Source: Desmodus rotundus (lineage: Eukaryota > Chordata > Mammalia > Chiroptera > Phyllostomidae). Taken from it: a DNA stretch of 64,000 nt. The stretch spans positions 120,916,239 through 120,980,238 of the forward strand of contig NC_071393.1 of the NCBI RefSeq assembly GCF_022682495.2, written 5' to 3'. Of the stretch, positions 52,786-62,629 are shown in pieces. Both the position numbers and the translations under genes were made by a program. Under the pieces are notes generated by a model that worked only from the letters and a program-made list of their open reading frames with translations, was not told the DNA's origin and did not search any database. Within the stretch, counting starts at the first letter, position 1, and every line of letters starts with the position of its first letter.

Positions 52786-53009
52786 GGAAGAAACAAAAAG
52801 TGGGGTTGGGATTTAAGTTCAAGGAGGAACCAGGATCTCAGAGAGGTATTAATGCAAGAGAGGGGTCAAAACTGTGAAGAGAGAGGACATCTGATAAATC
52901 AATGTCCCTGGGCTGAAAAGACTGGAACACAGAAAAATTGAGTTCATTTTGGAAAGACTATAAGTCAAGAAACATGGTTAGAAATATAGATAAGCCTAAG
53001 GGCAGATGT

Positions 53010-53470
53010 ATTATTTCTCTATTGCAGTGTAACAAATTCCAACAAATTTAGTGGCTGAAAAGAATATCCATTTATTATCTCACTGTTTCTATAGGTCATA
53101 ATTCCAGGTAAGGTTTTCTGCTGAGGGTCTCCTAAGGCTAAAATCAAGGTGTCAGCTGACCTGGGCTCTCATCTGGAGGCTTTGGGGAAGAATCCACTTC
53201 CAAGTTCACCCACGTTGTTGGCAAAATTGAGTTCTGTGAACTTGGGTTGCTGTTTCTTCCTAGCTTTGGGCCACAGGGTGCTCGGCCTCTGAAGGTCCCC
53301 AGAACTCCCGCGCTCACGGACCCCTCTGTCTCTGAAGCCAGCGGCACCACAAGGGCTCTTTCTCAGAGTTTGGAATCCCTCCAACCTCCCCATCTCCCAA
53401 CAGACAGAAAATTGTGTCTGCTTTTAATGGCTCCCGTGATTGGATTAGGCACATCCAGATAATCTTCCTT
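53010..53470 (+). repeat. Ancient mammalian interspersed repeat (family not resolved)
   Basis: Signature ctattgcagtgtaacaaatt, then ttagtggctgaaaagaat, ctaaaatcaaggtgtcagc, and a 3' part with gattggattaggcacatcca and gataatcttccttatctga. I recognise this arrangement as a widespread old mammalian repeat, possibly LTR-derived. The open frames in it are not coding. Confidence 0.5.
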
Positions 53471-53777
53471 ATCTGAAGATCAACTGTGCCACAGAACAGA
53501 ACAAAATCATGGGAGAGATACCCTACAAACGCACAGGGAGTTAGAGAGAATCACTCTATTTACCACACTAGAAAAGACAAAAACTGCTAGAATCAAGTAT
53601 TAGCTGGAAGGATATCGATGCCCACCTGACTAAAAGGGCAGAAATGTAAATATAGTGATGAATTTTTAGAACAAATAACATAAGCCCCCTGGCCATGAGT
53701 TCAGAGACTTCCACGCAGCCCTGGAGATAAAAATCATATTTTCAAGATGAAGCTCCAGCAGGTAGAATGTCTGATTT

Positions 53778-53793
53778 AAAATGTAACACTGTC
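53778..53793 (+). repeat. Target-site duplication, left copy of the intact L1
   Basis: The 16-bp sequence aaaatgtaacactgtc immediately precedes the L1 5' end and is repeated without mismatch after the poly(A) tail at 60548-60563. The first As of the right copy merge with the tail, so its exact left edge is set by matching to this copy. Confidence 0.95.
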
Positions 53794-54895
53794 GAGGGGA
53801 AGATGGCGGCAACATAGGTGGGAGCGGAGTCCACTTCCCCTCAACGCCAGGGAAATACCTAGCTGATCTGAGGAGCAGAGCGAACAGCCAACAGTATTCC
53901 AGCATATACGAAGATCAGAGACCAAAGATAGAGGACACTGAAAGATCTGACGGTAAGAAGAGTGCTGAAGGACAATAAGGTCCACGGGACCCAGGACCGC
54001 GCGGTACAAGGGCGGCAGAAGCGCCAGCCCTGGCGCAGGGGCTGCGGCAGGAGTCTTGGGAGAGGGCCAGGCTGCGCTGTGAGCAGCCAGGTGCTTGATT
54101 AGACCAGGGGGGCTTGAAAAGGAGGAATTTCTCAAAAAGAAAAAGAAAATAGAGACACTCAGGGGCTAATTAGAGAACTCTCGGTAGTAGCCGAGGCCCC
54201 TGGCGCCCCTCCCCCTCCACCCCTGGACTGCTACGCTCACCTGAGGTCCGGTCGCGCGCGCGAGCAGATTAGCGAACGGGACCCACACTTGAAACCCCGG
54301 AGGGGCGCCCACACCTGAAACCTCCGAGATAATTTGGACCAGAGTCTAGCTGCTCTACCCACAGGCCCAAAACCTCGGAACCGAATGCCGCGTGATTCAG
54401 TCCCAGGGCGGCCCCGCCAGCCCGAGAGACTCAAGCCCAGGGCAGCTGGATCGGCCCCCAAGCACAGAGCCTGTGGCTCAGCGGGCTGCGCGCGCTCACC
54501 AAGCACAGGGCCGGCTGGGTGCCTGTTTTCTAAATACAAAGCTGCTGGCGAGGGTCCTAACCCCAAGGCGGCTGAATCCACCACCTGCGCGCCAGCATTC
54601 CAAGCCCTGGCGGCTCTATTGGTCCGCCGGCTGCGCGCTCAGGGCACAAAATAACGTCACAGACCCAAAGCGGCTGGATTCCCCTGCTGCGCACGCACGC
54701 GTCACGAGCCAAAGCAGCTGGATTGGCTGATCAACGGACTGATTGACTGCCAGGGACCACACTTACAAAACAGCGAAGAGTGTGACCCAGGAAGAGAGAA
54801 AAGTGAAACCAATCCTTCCAAACACCCCCTCCCGTTGCACAGACAGGACAACAGCAGAAATAACCTGACCGGTTTAAAGCCAACAGAAGGGTTTT

Positions 54896-54928
<33 letters not shown>

Positions 54929-55466
54929 TCCTTTTTCTTTCTTTTTCCTTTCCCCCTGAATTCCTTCTTCCTCTCTCTTTTTTTCTTTTTTTTCATTCCT
55001 TCTTCCTCCCATCCTTTACCATTTTTATGTCTTCTTCCTGCCTTCTTTTATCTATTTCTATGTTTTAATTTTTGCTAAAATTCCTTCTTATCTTGCCTCC
55101 GATCTTTCTTTATTCTTCCCTCCTTCCTTCCTTTCCTCCTTTCCTATTTCCTTTTTCCCTCCTTCCCATCTTTCTTTTGGTTTGTTTTGTGTGTGTGTGT
55201 GTGTTTTTTTTTTTTTTCTTTTCTTTCGCCCCCCCTTTCTCTTTTTCCCACAGGTGAGACAACAAAACCTGGAGTGCTGAAAAGACTAGAGATAGACCGT
55301 GTTAAACACATAAACGTCAGCTCAAGACCAGTGAGCACAGGAGAGTAAGGAGACAGCACCACCGAATCCCATTGGCATTCTACCATAGAAGTTCATATCA
55401 TAAATCCAGGGAGTCAGAACAAAGCAATTTAAGACGCAGAGGCCAACAAGAAGAACCTCACAAACA
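53794..55466 (+). promoter_or_regulatory. L1 5' UTR with internal promoter region
   Basis: 1,673 nt upstream of ORF1. The first bases include aagatggcggc at about 53800-53810, matching the YY1 site that positions L1 transcription starts in other mammals. The interval 54180-54730 is strongly GC- and CpG-rich, unlike the AT-rich intron around it. It contains a repeated core near cc(c)aaagcggctggatt at 54436-54454, 54561-54579, 54664-54680 and 54708-54726, and a CRE-like taacgtcac at about 54649-54657. A pyrimidine tract of about 350 nt follows (54886-55248), including a (TTTTG)n run and a short GT repeat. That it drives transcription is inferred from L1 biology. Confidence 0.85.
54886..55253 (+). 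other. Long polypyrimidine tract ending in a combined 3'/5' splice motif (L1 5' UTR)
   Basis: Nearly uninterrupted T/C-rich sequence of more than 350 nt in the plus strand, ending tttttcccacag at 55253 and followed at once by gtgagac. A strong splice acceptor consensus thus abuts a strong donor consensus (CAG|GTGAG), the layout of recursive-splice ratchet points. The motif lies 213 nt upstream of ORF1. Use of either site is untested. Confidence 0.6.
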
Positions 55467-56399
55467 ATGGGAAGACAAAGAAACAATTCCCAAATGAAAG
55501 GAAAGGAGGAAGTCTCAGAAAGAATACTAACCGAAAAAGAGGCAAGTCAACTATCAGATACTGAGTTCAAAGCAATGGTCATCAGGAAACTCACTGAGCT
55601 CTCTGAGCTCAAAGAGAACTACCAGAAACTACAAGGAAACTACAATGAACTCACTGCAAACTATATCAACATGAAAAAGGAAATAGAAAATATCAACAAG
55701 AGCCAAGCGGAAATGAAGAATACAATTTCTGAATTGAAGAACACAGTAGAAGGAATTAAAAGCAGACTTGATGAAGCAGAGGATCGGATCAGCGAGCTGG
55801 AGGATAAAGTAGAAAAAAACACCCAGAAGGAGCAAGAAAAGGAAAAGAGGCTCAGAAAGAATGAAGAGGCAATAAGGGAAATGCAGGACAACATGAAACG
55901 TAACAATATCCGTATAATAGGAATACCAGAAGGAGAAGAAGAAGAGCAAGGGATAGAAAACCTGTTTGAAAAAGTAATGATGGAAAATTTCCCTAATCTG
56001 AAGAGAGAAAAAGTCACCCAAATCCAGGAAACACAGAGAGTCCCAAGCAAGAGGAACCCAAAGAGACCCACTGCAAGACACATCATAATTAAAATGGCAA
56101 ATTTCCAAGACAAAGAGAGGATCTTAAAGGCAGCAAGGGAGAAAAAGGAAGTAACATACAAGGGAGCCCCGATAAGGTTAGCAACTGACTTCTCAATGGA
56201 AACGCTCCAAGCCAGAAGAGAATGGCAAAAAATATTCCAAGTAATGAGAACCAGAGGCCTCCAACCAAGACTACTTTACCCAGCAAGGCTCTCAATCAAG
56301 ATAGAAGACCAAATAAAGAGCTTCCCAGACAAAAGAAGTCTAAAAGAATACAGCTCCACCAAACCAGCTCTGCAAGAGATGCTAAAGGGACTGCTTTAA
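55467..56399 (+). CDS. L1 ORF1 protein, RNA-binding chaperone (intact)
   Basis: 310 codons without interruption; human L1 ORF1p is 338. ORF1p forms trimers that coat L1 RNA in the cytoplasmic ribonucleoprotein and act as a nucleic-acid chaperone. Visible parts: a basic N-terminus opening MGRQRNNSQMKGKEE; a long heptad coiled coil from about residue 35 to 140 with many E, K, N and L; an RRM-like domain from about residue 146 (NNIRIIGIPEG) containing the ENLFEKVMMENFPNL helix; and a C-terminal domain containing RHIIIKMANFQDKERIL and [13 protein letters not shown]. The conserved ARREW element and basic surface are present. The ATG lies in ...acaatggga and opens the frame that continues through the coiled coil. 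ORF2 begins 46 nt past the stop in a different frame. Confidence 0.96.
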   Translation: MGRQRNNSQMKGKEEVSERILTEKEASQLSDTEFKAMVIRKLTELSELKENYQKLQGNYNELTANYINMKKEIENINKSQAEMKNTISELKNTVEGIKSRLDEAEDRISELEDKVEKNTQKEQEKEKRLRKNEEAIREMQDNMKRNNIRIIGIPEGEEEEQGIENLFEKVMMENFPNLKREKVTQIQETQRVPSKRNPKRPTARHIIIKMANFQDKERILKAAREKKEVTYKGAPIRLATDFSMETLQARREWQKIFQVMRTRGLQPRLLYPARLSIKIEDQIKSFPDKRSLKEYSSTKPALQEMLKGLL

Positions 56400-56445
56400 G
56401 GAAAGGAAGGAAAAGAGAAAGACAGAGGAACACAGGTAGGAAATA

Positions 56446-59400
56446 ATGGCAATGAATAACTACCTATCGATAATAACCTTAAATGTAAATGGATTAAATG
56501 CTCCAATCAAAAGACATAGAACAGCTGAATGGATAAGAAAACATGACCCACACATATGCTGCCTACAAGAAACCCATCTCAGGACAAAAGACTTACACAG
56601 ACTGAAAGTGAAGGGCTGGAAACAAATTTTCCAAGCAAACGGACAGGAAAAAAAAGCAGGGGTAGCAATACTCATATCAGACAAAATAGACTTCCAAAGA
56701 AGGGCCATAAAGAGAGACCCAGAAGGTCACTTCATAATACTCAAAGGAAGAATCCACCAAGAAGACATAAACATTGTAAATATATATGCACCCAACATAG
56801 TAGCACCCAAATACATAAAGAAAATATTGGAGGATTTCAAGAAAGATATTGACAGCAACACAATTATAGTAGGGGATTTTAACACCCCACTATCAAAAAT
56901 GGACAGGTCTTCCAAACAAAAGATCAACAAAGATATTGTGTCACTTAACAATACCTTAGAGGAAATGGACTTAACTGATATATACAGAGCTTTTCATCCC
57001 AAAGAAGCAAAATACACGTTCTTTTCAAGTGTCCATGGAACTTTTTCAAAGATAGACCACATGATAGGACACAAAGCAAGCCTCAACAAATTCAAGAAAA
57101 TTGAAATCATATCAAGCATCTTCTCTGACCACAAGGGTCTGAAACTAGAAACCAACGCCAAGGGTAAAAACCCAAAACACTCAAAAGCATGGAGACTGAA
57201 TAGCATGCTATTAAACAATGAATGGGTCAAGAACGAGATTAGGGAAGAAATCAAAAACTTCCTGGAAACAAATGAAAACGAACTCACAACAACCCAAAAC
57301 CTATGGGACACAGCAAAGGCAGTCCTGAGAGGGAAGTTCATAGCAATACAGGCCTACCTTAAGAAGTTAGAAACAGTTCACACAAACAACCTAACCCTAC
57401 GCCTACAAGAACTGGAGGAACAACAACAAAAACAGCCCAGAGCAAGCAGAAGGAAGGAAATAACCAAGATCAGAGCAGAACTAAATGACATAGAGACTAA
57501 AAGCACAATTGTAAGGATCAATGAATCCAGGAGCTGGTTCTTTGAAAAGATAAACAAAATTGACAAGCCTTTAAGTAGGCTCATCAAAAAGAAAAGAGAG
57601 AGGATCCAAATAAACAGAATTAGAAATGAAAGTGGAGAGATTACAACTGATACCACAGAAATACAAAGGATCGTAAGAAATTACTATGAAGACCTGTATG
57701 CTAAGAAATTTGAAAACCTAGATGAAATGGACACATTTCTAGAAAAATATAATCTTCCAAAACTGACTGAAGAAGAAACAGAAAACCTGAACAGACCAAT
57801 ATCAGCAAAGGAAATTGAAGCAGTCATCAAGAAACTCCCATCACACAAAAGCCCTGGACCAGATGGTTTCACAGGAGATTTCTACAAAGCATTTAAGGAA
57901 GAACTAACCCCTATCCTTCACAGACTATTCGAAAAAATCCAAACTGATGGAAGACTCCCAAACTCTTTTTATGAAGCCAACATCATCCTAATCCCAAAAC
58001 CAGATAAAGACACAACGAAGAAAGAAAACTTCAGGCCAATATCGCTGATGAACATAGACGCTAAAATTCTCAACAAAATATTAGCAAACCGCATCCAGCA
58101 ATATATTAAAAAGATCATCCACCATGACCAAGTGGGATTCATCCCAGGGATGCAAGGATGGTACAATATTCGCAAATCAATAAACATAATACATCACATC
58201 AACAACAGCAAAGACAAAAATCACATGATCATATCAATAGATGCGGAAAAAGCATTTGATAAGATACAGCACCCATTTCTGATAAAAACACTCAGCAAAG
58301 TGGGAATAAAGGGAGCAGTCCTCAACATAATTAAGGCCATATATGAGAGACCTACAGCCAACATCACACTCAATGGACAAAAACTTAGAGCTTTCCCACT
58401 AAGATCAGGAACTAGACAAGGATGCCCTCTCTCACCACTCCTATTCAACATAGTATTGGAAGTCCTAGCCACAGCAATCAGACAAGAAAAAGCAATAAAA
58501 GGCATCCAAATTGGAAAGGAGGAAATGAAACTGTCACTGTTTGCAGACGACATGATAGTGTACATGGAAAACCCTATAGACTCCACTCAAAAACTACTCG
58601 ACCTAATAAATGAATTTGGCAAAACAGCTGGATACAGAGTCAATACCCAGAAATCAAAGGCATTCCTGTACACCAGCAACGAAACTGCAGAAACAGAAAT
58701 CAGGAAAAAAATCCCATTCGATATAGCAACAAGAAAAATAAAGTACCTAGGAATAAACCTAACCAAGGAGGTAAAAGACCTGTACTCAGAAAACTACACA
58801 ACACTGAAGAAAGAAATTAAGGAAGATACAAACAAATGGAAGCATGTACCATGTTCATGGATTGGAAGAATCAACATTATCAAAATGGCCATACTACCCA
58901 AAGCAATTTATAGATTCAATGCAATCCCTATTAGAGTACCCATGACATATTTCACAGATATAGAACAAACATTGCAGAAATTCATATGGAACCATAAACG
59001 ACCTCGAATAGCTGCAGCAATTTTGAGAAAGAAAAACAAAGCAGGAGGGATCACAATACCTGATATCAAACTGTATTACAAGGCCACTGTAATCAAAACA
59101 GCCTGGTACTGGCATAAAAACAGGCACATAGACCAATGGAACAGGATAGAGAGCCCAGAAATAAACTCAAGTCTATACGATCAATTAATATTTGACAAAG
59201 GAGGCAGGAGCATAAAATGGAGCAAAAACAGCCTCTTCAACAGATGGTGTTGGGAGATCTGGACAGCTACGTGCAAAAAAATGAAACTCGATCACCAACT
59301 TACGCCATACACGAAAATAAACTCAAGATGGATAAAAGACTTAAATATAAGCCGTAACACCATAAAAGTCCTTGAGGAAAACATTGGCAGGAAAATCTCA

Positions 59401-60267
59401 GACATTCCACGCAGCAACATCCTCACAGACACATCCCCTAAAGCAAGGGACATAAAGGAAAGAATAAACAAATGGGACCTCACCAAAATAAAAAGCTTCT
59501 GCATGGCTAAAGAAAACAGCACCAAATTACAAAGAGTACCAACAGTATGGGAAAACATATTTGCCAACGATACCTCAGACAAGGGCCTGATCTCCAAAAT
59601 ATATAAAGAACTCACTCGACTCCACTCCAGGAAGACAAACAACCCAATTAAAAAATGGGCAAAGGACTTGAACAGACACTTCTCCAAGGAAGACATACAG
59701 AGGGCCCAGAGACATATGAAAAGATGCTCAGCATCACTAGCCATCAGAGAGATGCAAATTAAAACCACAATGAGGTATCATCTCACACCAGTCAGAATGG
59801 CCAACATAAACAAATCCACAAACAAATGTTGGAGAGGATGTGGAGAAAAGGGAACCCTTGTGCACTGTTGGTGGGAATGCAGACTGGTGAGGCCACTGTG
59901 GAAAACAATATGGAATTTCCTCAGAAAACTAAAAATGGAACTGCCCTTTGACCCAGTAATTCCGCTGCTGGGATTATACCCTAAGAACACTGAAACACCA
60001 ATCCAAAAGAATCTGTGCACCCCAATGTTCATAGCAGCACAATTTACAATAGCCAAGTACTGGAAGCAACCGAAGTGTCCATCAGCAAACGAGTGGATCC
60101 AAAAACTATGGTATATTTACACAATGGAATTCTACGCAGCAGAGAGAAAGAAGGAGCTTATACCCTTTGCAACAGCATGGATGAAACTGGAGAGCATTAT
60201 GCTAAGTGAAATAAGCCAGGAAGTGAGGGACAAGTACCATATGATCTCACCTTTAACTGGAACATAA
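56446..60267 (+). CDS. L1 ORF2 protein, endonuclease and reverse transcriptase (intact)
   Basis: 1,273 codons, against 1,275 in human. It performs target-primed reverse transcription: the endonuclease nicks DNA and the RT copies L1 RNA from the exposed 3' end. N-terminal AP-like endonuclease: N13 in TLNVNGLN, E42 in LQETHL, D144 and N146 in [10 protein letters not shown]204 in KIDHMIG, and D228 and H229 in SDHKG. RT domain, about residues 450-830: [44 protein letters not shown] with its catalytic Asp, [13 protein letters not shown], and F699-A-D701-D702. C-terminal zinc knuckle CX3CX7HX4C: C1128, C1132, H1140, C1145. No stop or frameshift was seen, and the catalytic residues I can check are conserved. 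Translation presumably relies on the unconventional reinitiation known for L1. Confidence 0.97.
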   Translation: MAMNNYLSIITLNVNGLNAPIKRHRTAEWIRKHDPHICCLQETHLRTKDLHRLKVKGWKQIFQANGQEKKAGVAILISDKIDFQRRAIKRDPEGHFIILKGRIHQEDINIVNIYAPNIVAPKYIKKILEDFKKDIDSNTIIVGDFNTPLSKMDRSSKQKINKDIVSLNNTLEEMDLTDIYRAFHPKEAKYTFFSSVHGTFSKIDHMIGHKASLNKFKKIEIISSIFSDHKGLKLETNAKGKNPKHSKAWRLNSMLLNNEWVKNEIREEIKNFLETNENELTTTQNLWDTAKAVLRGKFIAIQAYLKKLETVHTNNLTLRLQELEEQQQKQPRASRRKEITKIRAELNDIETKSTIVRINESRSWFFEKINKIDKPLSRLIKKKRERIQINRIRNESGEITTDTTEIQRIVRNYYEDLYAKKFENLDEMDTFLEKYNLPKLTEEETENLNRPISAKEIEAVIKKLPSHKSPGPDGFTGDFYKAFKEELTPILHRLFEKIQTDGRLPNSFYEANIILIPKPDKDTTKKENFRPISLMNIDAKILNKILANRIQQYIKKIIHHDQVGFIPGMQGWYNIRKSINIIHHINNSKDKNHMIISIDAEKAFDKIQHPFLIKTLSKVGIKGAVLNIIKAIYERPTANITLNGQKLRAFPLRSGTRQGCPLSPLLFNIVLEVLATAIRQEKAIKGIQIGKEEMKLSLFADDMIVYMENPIDSTQKLLDLINEFGKTAGYRVNTQKSKAFLYTSNETAETEIRKKIPFDIATRKIKYLGINLTKEVKDLYSENYTTLKKEIKEDTNKWKHVPCSWIGRINIIKMAILPKAIYRFNAIPIRVPMTYFTDIEQTLQKFIWNHKRPRIAAAILRKKNKAGGITIPDIKLYYKATVIKTAWYWHKNRHIDQWNRIESPEINSSLYDQLIFDKGGRSIKWSKNSLFNRWCWEIWTATCKKMKLDHQLTPYTKINSRWIKDLNISRNTIKVLEENIGRKISDIPRSNILTDTSPKARDIKERINKWDLTKIKSFCMAKENSTKLQRVPTVWENIFANDTSDKGLISKIYKELTRLHSRKTNNPIKKWAKDLNRHFSKEDIQRAQRHMKRCSASLAIREMQIKTTMRYHLTPVRMANINKSTNKCWRGCGEKGTLVHCWWECRLVRPLWKTIWNFLRKLKMELPFDPVIPLLGLYPKNTETPIQKNLCTPMFIAAQFTIAKYWKQPKCPSANEWIQKLWYIYTMEFYAAERKKELIPFATAWMKLESIMLSEISQEVRDKYHMISPLTGT

Positions 60268-60547
60268 GCAATAGAAGAAAAAAGCAAACAAAATATAACC
60301 AGAGACATTGAAGTTAAGAACAATCTAACAATAGCCAGGGCGGGGGTGGGGGGTGGGGGCGGGGATAGTGGGAAGAGGGTATTACAGGAACTACTATAAA
60401 GGACACATGGACAAAACCAAGGGGGAGGGTGGAGAGGGGGGAGGGAGGTGGGTTCACCTGGGGTGGGGTAGAGGGATGGGGAGAAAAGGCATACAACTGT
60501 AATTGCATAACAATAAAAAAAATTAAAAAAAAAAAACATTAAAAAAA
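60268..60547 (+). other. L1 3' UTR with G-rich tracts, poly(A) signal and tail
   Basis: Contains five G-runs separated by single bases at about 60338-60364 (gggcgggggtgggggg... pattern), and a second G-rich block at about 60421-60452. Both fit intramolecular G-quadruplex patterns, as known for L1 3' UTRs in other mammals. AATAAA at 60512-60517 is followed by an A-rich tail interrupted by a few Ts and a cat. Confidence 0.9.
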
Positions 60548-60563
60548 AAAATGTAACACTGTC
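60548..60563 (+). repeat. Target-site duplication, right copy of the intact L1
   Basis: Identical 16-bp partner of 53778-53793, followed by atgtcttctt, the original flanking intron sequence. Confidence 0.95.
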
Positions 60564-61034
60564 ATGTCTTCTTAAAGTTAGTTTCAGCAGCGAGGATATT
60601 TATTCTTCCCACATGGCAGGAAAACTGGAGATTGGGAAGCTCAGGAGGAACCCTCCAACGCTCAAGCCCTGCTGCTCTACGATTCTGCGAGTGTTGCCCT
60701 CCGCTCCCCGTCACACCAACTCGTGACAAAGGTGACAGTCATAGACTGTGTTGGTCGTTTGGAATTTCTTTGGCAACACAGATACTGAAAACTCAGTAAG
60801 TTCTGTCCATTTGTTTTTGGTTCATTGCTTGGCTAGTAGCCACAGCCCAAGAGTTTGTCTAGACATTGCCTCTGAGTCTGAAAATGTCAGTGTCCTAACC
60901 ACCACCTCAGGCCCTAGCCATTCCCAGGAGCCCTCAGTGGAGCAGCCTTTATCTTGAGGGCACTCAAAACAATGGGCTTGTGGCTTCTTCGGCCAGAAAT
61001 GCTGAAGGAGAAGTACTTGAAAAGGGCCTGAAAA

Positions 61035-61051
61035 ATCAGCTTGCTTTTTTT
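61035..61051 (+). repeat. Target-site duplication, left copy of the inverted L1
   Basis: atcagcttgcttttttt, repeated at 61719-61735. The first base of the right copy could belong to either the L1 or the duplication. Confidence 0.88.
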
Positions 61052-61718
61052 TTTTTTAAACAATGAATATTTTTAATTTCTTCATTATCTTATTTCTTTT
61101 TTTTTAATTTTTATTGTTATTCAATTACAGTTGTATGCCTTTTCTCCCCATCCCTCCACCCCACCCCAGCTGAACCCCCCTCCCTCCCCCACCTGCACCC
61201 TCCCCCTTGGTTTTGTCCATGTGTCCTTTATAGTAGTTCCTGTAATCCCCTCTTCCCACTGCCCCCCTCCCCCAGCTATTGTTAGATTGTTCTTAACTTC
61301 AATGTCTCTGGTTATATTTTGTTTGCTTTTTTCTTCTATTGATTATGTTCCAGTTAAAGGTGAGATCATATGGTATTTGTCCCTCACCGCCTGGCTTATT
61401 TCACTTAGCATAATGCTCTCCAGTTTCATCCATGGTGAGGCCACTGTGGAAAACAGTATGGAATTTCCTCAGAAAACTAAAAATGGAACTGCCCTTTGAT
61501 CCAGCAATTCTGCTGCTGGGATTATACCCTAAGAACCCCGAAACACCAATCCAAAAGAACCTGTGCACCCCAATGTTCATAGCAGCACAATTTACAATAG
61601 CCAAGTACTGGAAGCAACCTAAGTGCCCATCAGCAAACGAGTGGATCCAAAAACTATGGTATATTTACACAATGGAATTCTACGCAGCAGAGAGAAAGAA
61701 GGAGCTTATACCCTTTGC
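61052..61718 (-). mobile_element. 5'-inverted (twin-primed), truncated L1 with short 3' transduction
   Basis: Between 61105 and about 61433 the sequence is the reverse complement of the end of L1 ORF2 plus 3' UTR. From 61434 to 61718 it switches to forward-strand ORF2 sequence matching 59886-60171 of the intact L1, with about nine differences in 286 bp by eye. The breakpoint joins ORF2 sequence only a few bases apart, the classic product of twin priming. A 16-17-bp duplication, atcagcttgcttttttt, flanks it at 61035-61051 and 61719-61735. Beyond the first A-tail (plus-strand T run 61097-61105) lie about 39 bp of non-L1 sequence and then a second A-tail (T run down to 61045). Confidence 0.9.
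61058..61096 (-). other. Candidate 3'-transduced flank of the source L1
   Basis: About 39 bp lying between two A-tracts of the minus-strand L1 and inside its target-site duplication. It is not L1 3' UTR as judged against the intact copy. An ATTAAA poly(A) signal (plus-strand tttaat at 61072-61077) sits about 15 nt before the second A-tail. That is what read-through of the first L1 poly(A) site in the source locus would leave. Confidence 0.7.
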
Positions 61719-61735
61719 ATCAGCTTGCTTTTTTT
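61719..61735 (+). repeat. Target-site duplication, right copy of the inverted L1
   Basis: Matches 61035-61051 over 16-17 bp and directly follows the truncated ORF2 sequence ...taccctttgc. Confidence 0.88.
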
Positions 61736-62629
61736 CCCTTCATATTTATTACTGCTAAGTTTCCCTCCTCCCTCTCTTGCTTGGACTTCAGCACGGATAG
61801 ATAATTTGGCTTTTCCAACTCTGAAAGACTCCAAATTGTCATACTCAAAAAGTTGGACTAAAGATTGCAGATTTTCAGTTTCCCCACACCAAAAAAATTC
61901 TTGCTTTCTGCTTTTAGATAGATCAGCCTGAACCCATACTTGTCTTTCTCTTATAGGTCCTTTCTGAAGGCGACAATAAGTACACCACATAAGCCAATTT
62001 CCTAAAGTTTTCCTGCTGGTCACTTAACACCACATTCTGAGGCACAGCTTCCGTGCCCCAAGGTATGCTTTGTGATGGCTGAACCACTATGGCACAGCAA
62101 GGTTTGCCACCTTTGCCTCTAGAAATGTACCATCCTTCCGGTCGCCACCCCGCTCCTCCATTTAGCCAATACCATGTTTAGGTTCTTGTATTAATAGCTC
62201 CTTATGCCTAGAATTGACGTTTCACCTCAGCTTGAATTTTTTCTACTGAGAGTAAGAGAACACTAGAAGTTGGCTTAAACCCCTGGGTAATTTACTGTCA
62301 CCCCAGGCAGAACGGCCCCAGACACGTGTGTCAAAGCTCTAGGTTCGCCTTGCAGCACTTCTCTCAGCAACACCCTCTTCTGTATGAGGCTTCCTGCTCA
62401 GGACCACAACAAGGCAGCTTCTGCCGCTCCGGGCCTTGCAGCCAAACACAACAATGTCCAGAGAAGCAAGAAAACTCTCTTCCTGTGCATCTTTTTTCAT
62501 TGTAAGTAAATGTTCCCCTGAAGTTCCCCAAAAAACTTCATAGCTCATTCTTTATTGATCAGAACAGGGTTGTATGCCTCGTAATTGGTCCCCATTAATT
62601 TCTGGATGGAAAAGAAATAGATTGGGATG

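Larger units (their letters stand above)
53794..60547 (+). mobile_element. Full-length, apparently intact LINE-1 retrotransposon
   Basis: A 6.75-kb L1 on the plus strand, antisense to CEP128. It begins gaggggaagatggcggc, which holds the YY1-type aagatggcgg motif typical of complete L1 5' ends. It then has a 1.67-kb 5' UTR, ORF1 (310 codons), a 46-nt spacer, ORF2 (1,273 codons), a G-rich 3' UTR, AATAAA at 60512-60517 and an A-rich tail. It is bounded by a perfect 16-bp duplication, aaaatgtaacactgtc, at 53778-53793 and 60548-60563. The rebuilt target reads ttt/aaaatg, so the nicked strand matches the L1 endonuclease preference TTTT/AA. Undecayed CpGs in the 5' UTR and intact reading frames point to a recent insertion. 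Competence for retrotransposition is inferred, not shown. Confidence 0.97.

Noticed and set aside
55661..56161. Long antisense open frames opposite L1 ORF1 and ORF2 (for example 159 and 166 codons)
   Set aside because: They are mirror frames of A-rich coding sequence, giving F/L/S-rich translations, and are expected opposite L1 ORFs.
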